Source of the DNA: Lasiosphaeria ovina
Lineage: Eukaryota; Ascomycota; Sordariomycetes; Sordariales; Lasiosphaeriaceae
Direction: 5' to 3'
NCBI GenBank assembly: GCA_033439765.1
Contig: JAULSN010000003.1
Span: 5,146,001 to 5,210,000, forward strand
Length of the DNA: 64,000 bases
In this document: positions 22,071 to 33,298 of the stretch, one piece after another
Layout: each line of letters starts with the position of its first letter
How positions within the stretch are numbered: the first letter of the stretch is position 1
The notes under the pieces: generated by a model
The model's database searches: none
What the model saw: the letters and a program-made list of their open reading frames with translations, nothing else
What the model was told of the DNA's origin: nothing
Position numbers and translations under genes: made by a program

Positions 22071-22459
22071 GCGGCCGCATCGAAAATGGGCCGTGTGCTC
22101 GTAAGGGATCTCGCAGAAGGTGTGGATGCCAGGCGCTGTATATACTGCGGTCAAGATATCGAGGTCGTGGTTCATTGTTGTTCTCCGTGTACATTTGCTC
22201 GCGACCTAGAACTTCCTAGACAGAGGGACCTTAGCAAGCTCAGTTTCACCCGACGATCAACCAGTGCTCTGGCTCGATGATGTGCTGTCGAATCAGGTCT
22301 AGAGCAGGCCTATATTGCGTCTCCAAAAGCGGGGTGCAGCATACCTTCATTGCCTCTCAGCTCCGGCTAAGTAGTTCCCGAGTCCCCCACTCCACCCTCT
22401 CTCCAGACAGCCGAGAGACAACCTCGACTCACTTCACTTCACTTCACCAATCTCAACAC
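22071..22459. other. Intergenic, 5' leader of the deacetylase gene
   Basis: No gene seen. A short tandem CTTCACTTCACTTCAC run lies just before the deacetylase ATG. Confidence 0.4.
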
Positions 22460-23332
22460 ATGAACAAGCAAATGGCCAGCGACCCACCGCCATCACGCTG
22501 GCCCAACGGCGCCAGGGCAGCCATCAGCTTCACCATGGACAACCTAGGCGAGGCGCAGGACGTGCACAAGGGGACGTGGCGGGGGCCGGTAGGGACGCAC
22601 CCGTCGGTGCGCGAGCAGCTGCCGCGGATGCTGGCGCTGCTCAGCCAGCACGGCGTGCGCGCGACGTACTTCGCCGAGGCGTGGAGCCTGGCGGTATACC
22701 CAGACGCGGTCGCGGAGCTGCGGCGGCGCGGGCACGAGGTGGCGTGGCACGGGTACCAGCACGAGACGTGGAGCAGCCTGTCGGCGGCGGACGAGGCGCG
22801 CAGCTTCGAGCGCAGCTTCGCGGCCGCCGCGGCAGCGGGCATCGACGCGTACGAGGGGTTCCGGCCGCCGGGCGGCACCGTCCCCGACGCGGGGCGCACG
22901 TACGCGCTGCTGGCGCGGCACGGCGTGCGGTACGCGTCGCCGCTGGCCGACGACGATAAGGGCCGGTTTGGCGTGCTGGACGGCCTCGAGGGCGTCGTCG
23001 TGCTGCCGTTCGAGTGGCGTGCCGTGGATGCTTTTTACTACATGGACAAGTTCGCGGGGATCCGCAGGGCGCACGGCGCGCCTGAGGCAGTGTTGCCGCC
23101 GGCTGAGTTCCGCGCCTTCTTGCTAGCCAAGATCGACGGTGTGGTGCGGGACAACAGCTTCATGTCCATTCTGTTCCACCCCTTTCTGCAGACGAGCGAG
23201 GAGAAGTTGGCGCTGATGGACGAGGTGTTGGCACGGATCAGCGCCGACCCGGACATCTGGTGTGCGCCGTGCAACCAGGTCGCTCGCTGGGTGGCGGAGC
23301 ATCCGGATCTCTTTCCCCCTGAGAAATCATAA
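22460..23332 (+). CDS. Polysaccharide (NodB-type) deacetylase
   Basis: The single-exon frame from ATG 22460 encodes 290 residues. NodB blocks in order: ISFTMDN (motif 1, with the metal Asp), GVRATYFAEAW, the metal-binding histidines in EVAWHGYQHE (WHxxxH), GFRPPGG (motif 3) and ILFHPF (late motif). This is the arrangement of the cytosolic peptidoglycan/allantoinase-like deacetylase subgroup (PuuE type) more than of secreted chitin deacetylases. No signal peptide is present. The upstream frame is open, but the residues before MNKQMASD look untranslated. Expected chemistry is hydrolysis of an N-acetyl or related amide. GC3 is very high. Confidence 0.88.
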   Translation: MNKQMASDPPPSRWPNGARAAISFTMDNLGEAQDVHKGTWRGPVGTHPSVREQLPRMLALLSQHGVRATYFAEAWSLAVYPDAVAELRRRGHEVAWHGYQHETWSSLSAADEARSFERSFAAAAAAGIDAYEGFRPPGGTVPDAGRTYALLARHGVRYASPLADDDKGRFGVLDGLEGVVVLPFEWRAVDAFYYMDKFAGIRRAHGAPEAVLPPAEFRAFLLAKIDGVVRDNSFMSILFHPFLQTSEEKLALMDEVLARISADPDIWCAPCNQVARWVAEHPDLFPPEKS

Positions 23333-23518
23333 TCAGTACGGGATTAGGAGTCGAAGAAATGTACCCTGGTTAGGCTTGATATTGCGACTGTATCTTAAAC
23401 AACAGCTTGTAATTGATTAATACCAATCCCTCGGTGTCCTTGCGTGTTTGGCCTCAGCCTGAAGCCCATTATGATCCTCTCCACTGGGTCCATTCGTAAT
23501 ATAGGCCTGAACTCTTAG

Positions 23519-24608
23519 TCAGTTCAGCCTCCGCCGAATGGTATAGTAGCACGCCACTATACCGGCAACCGTTCCTGGGAGACCAATACCGATCCCGAGG
23601 CCCAGAGCAATCTTATCAGACTGGCTAAGCCCGCTGTCATTTGTAGAGCTCACCGCGCTTGAAGGAGGACTGCCAGGAGCAACGGCTGTGAGACTAGCGT
23701 GAGTAGACTGCTCTGTAGTAGTCTCTGACAGCATCTGGGACAAAAAACCTACTTGTGATTGGAGACCTTGTGGTAGCTTTCGAGGTTGAGCCCGCGGAAG
23801 ATTCGCCACTTAATGCCAGAGTCGGGCTGCCATGGAGTGTTGTGGCAGTTGTGAGTGACTCACCGCTCGCGGTCGGAGTTGAGTCCCCTGATGTGGGGGC
23901 CGGAATGGCGGCTTCAGCCGCAGTTGAGCAGTAGCCATTGTACAAATCAAGCCCGCTCTGGATGTCGATCGAGTTGGACGAGCAAGCAGATGCGACAAAG
24001 GAAGAAACAAAAGACCTTCCCAGTGTGAGGAGGTCAGGCCGGCAGACGCAATTGTTTAGATAAGCCCCGTCCGAGTTCTTGTTGCACGATAGGGGACCGT
24101 TCCAAAGGCCTCCTCTATCCCAGTTGACAAAGGCGCCTGTAACGCACGAACGGGCATCACTGAAGTGGTTGTCTGCGGACCAGATGGACAAAGTCGCGGG
24201 GGCCGTCGTCGGAAGCGTCACTGCGACCTGTACAGGAGTATAGCCGGCACACGGAACCGTCACGGCAGTAGCACAATAGGCATCGTAAAGCAGCTGCGCG
24301 CTCTGAATATCGACCGTGTTGCTCTGGCATGCCGATTTTGCGTAGCTAGACACGAAGGCCTCTGCTACCGGCCTGAGGTCGCACCGGCAGGCACACGAGT
24401 CACGATAACTGCCAGACTCGTCTTTGCTGCATTGCAACGCCCCGTTCCAGAGACCTCCACGGTCCCAGTTGATAAAGGCGTCGCTCACACAATGCCGGGA
24501 TTCAATGAAGCCGGCCTGGTCCCAGATTGACAGCGCACCTGGTGCTGCGGCCGAAGCAGGCTGCGCTAGGAGTTGCCAAGTGACAAAGGCTGCAAACAAA
24601 GCCGACAT
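23519..24608 (-). CDS. Secreted or surface protein with duplicated Cys-rich domain and C-terminal TM
   Basis: Exon 1 is 24608-23753 and exon 2 is 23685-23519, with a 67-bp intron; 340 residues. A signal peptide (MSALFAAFVTWQLLAQPASA) leads two tandem domains of about 90 residues. Each has the pattern C-x-AF-x-NWDRGGLWNG-x-L-x-C, a C-x-C pair, FVSS, SAC and DIQS..LY..YC. A Ser/Thr-rich, probably O-glycosylated stretch follows, then a membrane segment (ALGLGIGIGLPGTVAGIVA) and a short basic tail (RRRLN). This is a type I surface protein. The paired domain is not one I can name. The first ATG in frame with the signal peptide was chosen. Confidence 0.8.
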
Positions 24609-25941
24609 TGAGGCCAAGGTCAGAATTAGACAGGGTACAACCCAACAAGCATGAATACTGGTTCTGAAACAGAATTTGATTCACTGCCCAGGCCGGGGGA
24701 GAACAAATAAGGTCGACGATAATTGAACAGAAAGAAAACACCCCGCAAACCTCAATGGCCCAGTTCGACAATTAATGCATCAGTCCTTGTTACCTTCCAG
24801 CTGAGGAAATCTGCAAGCCATCGGACTTCTAGCAGCCCCATCATTGGCTTTGGTTCAGCCAACGCGCCCAAAAGGGGAATTGTAAATGGTGTTCAAATGC
24901 ACGAGGCTTGCCATTTGCGGTACCGCGCCTTCTTAGATCGGTAACATGAACATCTGGGCTGCCAGGCTGCCAGGCTGGACGAGCCGAGGAGTTGTGAGAT
25001 GATTTCAAGCATCGGCTGGATTTGGCGGATTCGACACGAGAAAGAAGGGGCGTAGGTCACAGGATATTAAGTTGGGACTTGGAGGAAAAATCGTGCCACC
25101 CTTCGTAGGCCGCACCTTCCAGGATTCACAAGGACCTAGTTCTAGCCGTTGCAAAAAAGCAGGAGCGTTCTTGTAACCAGCGCGTCATCAGCTCACCTGA
25201 ATTCAACTTGCCGCTAGACTTGGCAAGAGCCTCAGTGGAAATCTGACTGGCTTGAACCAAATATTTCCCGCACGATTTTCCACAACTATGCCAAAGCGGT
25301 CCAAGGTTTAAGTCTCGCTTCCATCACCTTTTCCCGTTTACAATATACACCTACAATTATTCATTCCAATTATGGTAGCTAGTTATGAGAATTTTGACAG
25401 CTCTTCTCGTCACGACCCAGGTGAACACCTGGGCTGACAACGCTGAAAACCGACCGGTGCAAGGCTGACCAAGAACCAGCCGGGAGTTTGGGGCCCCAAG
25501 GCCCCATTTGCCTGTTATTACCCAAGATTTTGTTGATCGCTGGTTTCAATCTGTAATCCCGACAAATTGGGCGGGCAGCGGCTCGAGTTTAGCCATAGTC
25601 GACACCCCTGGGCCTATCGAATCGGCTCGCGGGTGAACCCTCCCGATGGAGCAGCCGATTCCAACATTAATCCCTAGATGACTTTTCCCCGTTTGGGACG
25701 CGTTCGCGCCTGGGGCTATACCGGCGTCGCCAATCCAGATTGAAATGGCCAAACACTTCCTGGGCAACCCGCGACCGACGCGTGCTCTACGACTGGGTTG
25801 TCCGACGCTCGCTCTCTTCGCCTGCCTGCCAGCACATAACCAAAGGAATCAAGAGTACTCTCACCAGGTTTGCCGTTCAGCTAGAGATTATACAAACATC
25901 TCCCCTCCTGTAAGTGTCAAGGCACACAATTCCGAGCGGCG
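24609..25941. other. Long intergenic region, no gene seen
   Basis: Divergent upstream region of the surface protein and the MFS gene. It contains a perfect 12-bp palindrome TTGGGGCCCCAA at 25488-25499. ORFs here are short and lack coding character. No TE remnant was recognised. Confidence 0.45.
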
Positions 25942-27864
25942 ATGGCTCAGTCGGCGCGCGGCCAAGACCGGTCGAGAACGCCCCAGCTCCCCCTGGCGTC
26001 CCACCCTCCGGATATGACGACCTTGAACAACTCCAAGGCCGACAGCGATGTCGCCACGCCAGACCATCCCCAAGATTCAGAAGAAGCACAGGCGACCTTG
26101 ATGGGCTCGATGATGAGCTTCCCCCAGGCCCGCCCTGCGTCATCAAGAGGCAGCACGCTCGCGCCCCCACCAGCAGACGACAGCATCGACGACGAGAAAA
26201 CGGCCGCCATCTTTACGACCAAGGGCAGCGTCGACGGCGGCGACGAGAAAGCCGACACGCTCCACACGACGACCCACGCCACGGCCCACGGAGATCCCAT
26301 CTACGGCGACAGCAGCAGGAGCTCAAGAGACCGCACCGCCGCCGCCGTCGCCACCGCCGCCGCTACCGCGACAACCCACAGCCTGTGGTCGCCGAGCCAC
26401 ATCGCCGCGCTCGACGCACACGAGCTAGCCTACTGGCGCACGCGCGTATCCCCAGGCCACCCGTCGTTCCTGGTCGGGTGGAGCGAGCCGGCAGACGCCG
26501 AGCGGCCGAGCGACTGGCGGCGCGGCACGAAGCTGCTCGTCGCGGCCGCGGCGCTGGGCATGGCGTTCGCGGCGGCGTTCGCGAGCAGCGTGTTTTCGCC
26601 CGCGCAGCCGGCGCTGGCTGCGGAGTTCGGCACCGGCGCGGCGGCCGCCGGCTGCGCAGTCGCGCTGTGGATCGCCGGAGCTGCCGCCGGCGCCGTGCTG
26701 TTCCGCGATCTGCTGTGGCGCTATGGCTCGCGCGGCCCGCTCGCGTTTGCTTTCTTCGGGCTGGCCGTCTGGTCGATCCCCGCCGCGCTCGCCCGCGACA
26801 TCCAGAGCCTGCTGGTGTTTCGGTTCTTTGCCGGCGCGTCCGCTGCGGGCGTCTGGGTTGTCGCGCCCTTTGTGTGCGGCCAGCTATTTGAGAAATCCGC
26901 TGCTGCGCGGCGCGTGGCAAGGGGCGCCGTGGCGGCCTGTGTTGCCCTTGGGGTTCTCGTGGCGCCTGTTGCTGGTGCCTACATTGTCCACCAGGGGGCC
27001 GCTGCGGCTTCGTATTCCAACACTCACGCCCCCTATTCTTCTTCGTTTTCGTGGCGATGGGTGGGCTGGGCGACGGTCATAATCGGGGCGTGCTGCTTCG
27101 GCGCTGCTGCCTTTGCCGTGCCAGAGGCTTCGTCGAGCGTCCTTCTCGAGCGAAAGGCCAAGCGCTTACGCCTGGCGTTGGAAATCTACAGTCTACGCGC
27201 CGAGAGCGAGACGCCAGCCGGAAGACTGGAGAAGCGTCTCGACTATGCCTGGTTGGGCAAGCAGCCCGTCATCTCCGTGGTCATGGTCAGCTCAGCTCTT
27301 GTTTACGGGATGTTGTACCTGGTGGTCCAGGGGCTCCCGCTGGCGTTCCAGCGCCGCGACTGGCCGGCCACAACAGCCTGTTTGCCTCTCCTTGCCGTAG
27401 CCGTGGGACTCGCGACGGGTTACGGTGTATTCGCCGTCTCCACCGTGGCCAGATCTAAGCGGGGGCTCTGGCGCGAGAAGCCCGAGGACCATCTCGCACT
27501 GTGGATAGTCGGCGCGCTGATCCTCCCACCGGCATTTCTGTGGTTTGGCTGGTCAGCCGACACGCACTGGGCTTCCCAGGTGGCGGCAAGCGTCTTTGTT
27601 GGGCTTGGGCTTGGACTGGTCTTTGTCTCCGAGACGGCATATCTCGCCGACGCCTATAGCAGCTGCAAAGCTTACGTGGCGCTGTTGGAGGTTGCGGTCT
27701 GCGGTCTAGTCGCCACTTCGTTTCCGCTCTGGACTGGAATAGTCTTTGACAAGCTCGGCGTGCAGTGGGCAAACACGGTGGTTGCTCTGATCTGCGTTGT
27801 TGTGGTCGTCCCGGTACCGGTCGTCTTGTCATTCTACAGTTTTGGGGCGAGAAGCTGGAAATAA
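25942..27864 (+). CDS. MFS transporter, DHA1-type (polyamine/drug antiporter-like)
   Basis: One exon encodes up to 640 residues. The first about 180 are hydrophilic, Ser/Thr/Asp-rich and presumably cytosolic. LDAHELAYWRTRVSPGHPSF, then NP-WS-like text (VGWSEPADAERPSDWRRGTK), leads into TM1; this opening is typical of fungal TPO/FLR-like DHA1 carriers. About twelve hydrophobic segments follow, with FRFFAGASAAGVWVVAP as the GxxxGP-like TM5 and a cytosolic loop (LLERKAKRLRL) between TM6 and TM7. Later Met codons (25 or 53) are alternative starts. It would export small compounds or polyamines by proton antiport at the plasma membrane. No biosynthetic cluster partners are adjacent. Confidence 0.85.
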   Translation: MAQSARGQDRSRTPQLPLASHPPDMTTLNNSKADSDVATPDHPQDSEEAQATLMGSMMSFPQARPASSRGSTLAPPPADDSIDDEKTAAIFTTKGSVDGGDEKADTLHTTTHATAHGDPIYGDSSRSSRDRTAAAVATAAATATTHSLWSPSHIAALDAHELAYWRTRVSPGHPSFLVGWSEPADAERPSDWRRGTKLLVAAAALGMAFAAAFASSVFSPAQPALAAEFGTGAAAAGCAVALWIAGAAAGAVLFRDLLWRYGSRGPLAFAFFGLAVWSIPAALARDIQSLLVFRFFAGASAAGVWVVAPFVCGQLFEKSAAARRVARGAVAACVALGVLVAPVAGAYIVHQGAAAASYSNTHAPYSSSFSWRWVGWATVIIGACCFGAAAFAVPEASSSVLLERKAKRLRLALEIYSLRAESETPAGRLEKRLDYAWLGKQPVISVVMVSSALVYGMLYLVVQGLPLAFQRRDWPATTACLPLLAVAVGLATGYGVFAVSTVARSKRGLWREKPEDHLALWIVGALILPPAFLWFGWSADTHWASQVAASVFVGLGLGLVFVSETAYLADAYSSCKAYVALLEVAVCGLVATSFPLWTGIVFDKLGVQWANTVVALICVVVVVPVPVVLSFYSFGARSWK

Positions 27865-28500
27865 TTCTAAAAGAGAAGCAGGGGCAAATCCTGTGGGTTG
27901 ATTATCACTAGTAGGTTACCTAGTTTCGATATGATCTTGCTTGGGCAAAATTTAAACTCTTAACTAGTCCCATCCTGATAGATGACCCAAGACTTGGTGT
28001 TGTCCTGGTTGGCGTGCTTTGACAGCTGCTAATTTTGGAACAGTCTTTTCTTTGTTTCGGTTCAAGAAAGATATGGGACAACCCCATTGTCGTAGTTCAA
28101 CTGTAGACTTGAGTTCCAACAAGGGGTTGTCGGGCCTCGTCTCATTGTCTTCCGCCCACGTTCCTTGTTCCCAAAAGGTAGGCAGAGAATCTGCTCTCTT
28201 GTTCCGGGACTTGGTTTATAGGCAGCCTGCCCCTTCCATAACAAGCCCAATGTCTTATTTATCTATGATGATCATGTTTACTCAACAAATAGAAACATTC
28301 CAAGACCAGGCGTACTGTAAAGTGTGCCCTCTGCGACTATAAATCGTAAGTGCCCGCGCCAACGGAACGAAACTAACTTTCATTGGCAAAGGCGGAAGCA
28401 AATTATCCCGGAAGATATTGGGATAACCTATAGGCGATTAGGATTGAGAGCCGGTATAGTTACGCAACCAACCCAAGGCAAAAAGGCTCCTTCAACCATC
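27865..28500. other. Intergenic, no gene seen
   Basis: AT-rich stretch between the MFS and SET genes. A 107-codon ORF (28019-28342) has no recognisable feature. The region before 28501 is the presumed SET promoter and leader. Confidence 0.45.
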
Positions 28501-30145
28501 ATGTCTTGGCCACCAAGCAACGCCCGCTTCTTTCGCGGGGTTGATGGACCAGGAAAGGGCTGGGACGTTCAGATTATGGACGACAGCCGCGAAGTTGACA
28601 CTCTAGTCTTCGACCCTGCCCTTTGGGGTCAGCACCGAGCGACTCGAAGCCGAAGCCGACAGATCGCCAGCAACAGAGCAGCCGGAGTGCCCGACTGGGC
28701 CCTCAGCACGCTCAAACCACCCACCGAGGTGCCTGCTCCGGAGTTCAACTGCCTTGCCTGCAGCCACCGGCCCTCGGCCGACAAGTACGAGTGTAATGCT
28801 CACAAGTGCTACCCAAAGTTCAAGAAACTGCTTGACCGCGTGCGCCAGTCGCTCGAGATCCGGCAGGTTTCACTCGAGATGGGCCATGGCGTCTTCGTCA
28901 AGGACAAAAAGACTATCGTCGCGGGCACTTGGATTGCTCTCTATCTCGGCGAAGTCATCCCCGAGGGGGAGACTGACAAGAGCCGTCAGAAGTCCGTGTA
29001 TAACTTTACGATGCCGGCGATCGGCAACGGCAACACACAGCGCGGCGGCGCTCCCGGATTCGAGATTGACGGACGGTACTACGGCGGCTTGGCGCGCTTC
29101 TTCAACCACGACTGCATGCCCAACATGCGCGCCTCGCCCGAGCAGGTCGGCAAGATGCGTTTTATCGTATTCCAAGCTGCGCGCGACATCCACGCCGGCG
29201 AACAGCTGACCTTCCACTACGGCATGGAGTTCTTCCACGACCACGACCTGAAGTGCTACTGCGCTCATGGACCCGCTGGGTCTGATAACAAGGTAAGTCA
29301 TGATCCCATCCCAGAGGCGGATGATGATGATGATGATGAGGAGTATGAGGAGGAGGAGGAGGAGGAGGAAGAGGAGGAGGAGGAAACACCCTCACCGCCC
29401 CCTTCTAGAAAGAGACCCTCCCCGTCCTCTTCAAAAAAGAGACCCTCTCCACCCTCATCCAAAAAGAGACGGTCGTGCTAACTTGGTACTTCTCTCACAG
29501 AACCAAATACAACGTAGTCCTCGCCCACTACACCACCTTTCTCGGTCCGCAGAAGCCCATATCATTGGGACAGGGCCAGCAGAAACAACGACAACCGCGA
29601 GAAACATCCACCCAGAGCATCAACCACAGTATACAGTATACGAACTACCAAATAACAATAGTAATAACATCAATAACAATAATGTCCCACAACAAGAACA
29701 TCAACAAGGTAATAATAACAACAAGACCCTAGTACGCATAGTCGACACTGACTTTAGCACGATCTGGAACTATCTGGAACAAAAACATCACCTGCAGCAC
29801 GACGAGAACGATGACGAATCCGGTGACCGTACACGGTATACAGTATACGAACCACCAAATAACAGTAATCACATCAATAATAACAACAACAGCAAGACTC
29901 TGGTACGCATAGTCAACACTGACTTTAGCACGATATGGGACGACCTGGAAGAGAAGCGCCGCTGCCACTTCCAAAACGAGAACGATAATGAAGCTAATAA
30001 TAGCTTTACGACCTACTACACCCAGCAGGGACCTGATGGCGCGACTAGTATCGTACGCATCGTGGACACCAACTTCAGCCTGGTATGGAGTTACCTGGAG
30101 CAGGGGTCCGACGAGAATATCCTGCAATCCTGCGAGACGTGGTAA
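28501..30145 (+). CDS. SET-domain protein with C-terminal tandem motif
   Basis: Exon 1 is 28501-29292 (264 codons) and exon 2 is 29501-30145, joined by a 208-bp intron (AAG|GTAAGT ... CTCTCACAG). The product is 478 residues. A Cys cluster (CLACSHRPSADKYECNAHKC) precedes the SET domain: GHGVFVKDKKTIVAGTWIA, YLGEVI, RFFNHDCMPN (NHxC at 202-205), GEQLTFHYG, then a short post-SET CYC. These are the AdoMet and lysine-channel motifs of protein lysine methyltransferases; histone targets are possible but unproven. Exon 2 adds three copies of LVRIVxTDFSTIWxxLE between Asn-rich linkers. If the intron is kept, the frame ends at 29481 with an acidic run and a basic KKR-rich tail instead. ATG 28501 (MSWPPSNARFFRG) fits best. 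Confidence 0.78.
29600..30120 (+). repeat. Tandem VRIVDTDFSTIW motif with Asn-rich linkers
   Basis: Three diverged copies start near 29729 (LVRIVDTDFSTIWNYLEQ), 29900 (LVRIVNTDFSTIWDDLEE) and 30050 (IVRIVDTNFSLVWSYLEQ). The first two are each preceded by YTVYE(L/P)PNN and Asn/Ile-rich linkers. DNA of copies one and two is close to identical over about 40 bp; the third has drifted. Confidence 0.8.
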
Positions 30146-31217
30146 TGACTCAGGGAAAGGTAATGTGAGGTATGGAAGGTAGGGCTAAGGTAGGTAGGGA
30201 GGCCGACGCTTCAAGTCCCTCTTAGTCTTTGGGTGAGTAAATAAAACATGTCCCTAGTAAATAACACAGTTATACCCCCCTGCCGAAATAAACTCGATGT
30301 TATTGTCTGTGCCTGGTTGACACAAGTCAGCCTCTTGTGAACTTGTGCATGCACATCCCGTGAGACTTTTACGTTTGAGACCAAAGATGAACTCGAGTCT
30401 CAGTTTTTCGGCCAAGGGGGGTTGGGCTTCGAGTATATTACCTGTAAATATTATCAAGTTTTGTAACTCGACGAGAACTTCTTCTTGCCTTGAACCCACG
30501 TTATAGACTTTCCATGACGCTCTCCTTGCCACCCTTTGTATCATGCAGCGTCTTGCCCGACAACTTCTTGTACAATTAACTCATCAACCGCGGGGAAGGA
30601 CCAGCAACGTCGGGCCTTGATGCACAGAACACGCCCCAAAGGTAACTATAGCCAGGCGTGTTGTCCTCCTCAGCTCAGTATCCAGTACGAGATAACGGTC
30701 TAACTAACCTCCATAGTTCGGGGGAAGCGGTGTCATGCCCTTGGCGCGCTGTGAAGTCGACCTTCGTTGTTCAAGGACAACCGACATGTTGGCAGCAGGA
30801 GTCGACTTGTACACCATCAACAACCTGTGGCTTCAAAGACACGGGCAGTTGTGAAAGGCCAAAGCATCATATCAGTATGCTCATGTCAGACCGAGAGGGT
30901 GATAAAGTGGGTTCCACTCCAAGACAAGTTACGCATCAAAAGCTGGATGCACATGGCACTAACGCTGTGAAAGTATGGCATCCCATCAAGCACGATTGGG
31001 CATAACATGTTTGTTCATCCACACAACAAGTGCGCTGAATTGGTGACTATGGCCCTATGATCCCTTTGACTTTTGAGAACCCCAATGCCAATCCGTTTCC
31101 GTGTTGCCAGATCTGCCTCATATCATGTCGCTTTGTCAAGACCATCAATCACCCGAATAACCGAATGCCACCAACGCGAACGCCCCAGAACCAAGAAGAT
31201 CGTCAGTCAGCCGCCGA
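30146..31217. other. Intergenic, no gene seen
   Basis: Stretch between the SET gene and the 3' end of RPS26. Short ORFs (for example 30254-30544 and 30658-31005) have no domain or coding bias. No RNA or TE relic was recognised. Confidence 0.45.
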
Positions 31218-31931
31218 CTAAGCGGTGGTGGTCTTCGCACCCTGGGTAGGGGTGACCTTCTTGCCGTCCTTGTTGTACCGGACACGCGGGGGGGGAGCAC
31301 GGTTGCGGCGGCCCACGCGGGATCGGACACTGCACACTTTGTCAGCAAGGCCTGCTCTCGGGCATCGGGGCGCGGACGGGTCCTCGGGGGGTGGTATGTA
31401 GTATTGGCGAGGTTCGACCAAGGTTCTTCTCAGCCGCCCGCGTCGCCTGAAAGGCAGACGCGGTTGTCCTCGCCAGGAGGACAAACGTACCGGACAATCT
31501 TGCCGTGAATGGCGCAAGAGACGCAGTACTGCAGCTTGAGGTACATCTTGGGAACTATGTACTCAGCGAACACCGAAGCGTCCGAGATATCACCTGGAAA
31601 GCAACCCCACGTCAGCAAGTGTCACCACCATGTTTTGTTCGAAGCCCAATGGCGGGACAAGAGTCCCTCGGGTGGTTGGAATTGGCATCGAAACATACGG
31701 ATGGCAGCGGATTCAACCATGTTGCGGATGGTGAAGCGCTTGATCGCCTTATCCTTGGGGGTGCATCGCGAGCAGTTGGAGCACCGAATGGGCTTGACGT
31801 GGCCGCGGCCTGCAAAGGATAAAGTCAGCGGTGAGGTCTTCAAGACAGCGAAATGCGATGCCGTGGGCGCAGAATAATTGATCGGACTCACCCTTCTTGT
31901 TGCGGCCGTTATTCTTTCTCTTCTTGACCAT
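31218..31931 (-). CDS. RPS26: 40S ribosomal protein S26 (eS26)
   Basis: Four exons, 31931-31892, 31809-31699, 31593-31491 and 31329-31218, splice in frame to 122 codons (121 residues), the normal size. Diagnostic segments are [29 protein letters not shown] (zinc-binding CxxC), [46 protein letters not shown] and a basic, Pro-rich C-terminus ending KTTTA. All introns have GT(G/A) donors and CAG acceptors. eS26 sits at the mRNA exit channel of the small subunit. The gene is divergent from the ubiquitin-S27a gene, with 599 bp between the two start codons. Confidence 0.97.
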
Positions 31932-33058
<1,127 letters not shown>

Positions 33059-33298
33059 ATGTCGCGCGGAATGGGGTTGCTTTTGGAGTCGGGAAAATGG
33101 CATTGAGCTAGGACAGTCTAATCTACGGATGGCGTTGATGTAATTTAGACATCGGTATACGTTGGTTCTGTTACCGGCGAGGAAATGCAACTTGGGATGG
33201 CCGCGACATACTTTTTTTTTTGCTTCATTGACGTGCTATGTTTTATGTGTATGTTGAGGGTAGTCTGGTATTATCCAAGACCTTTTGCTATGCTGCGG

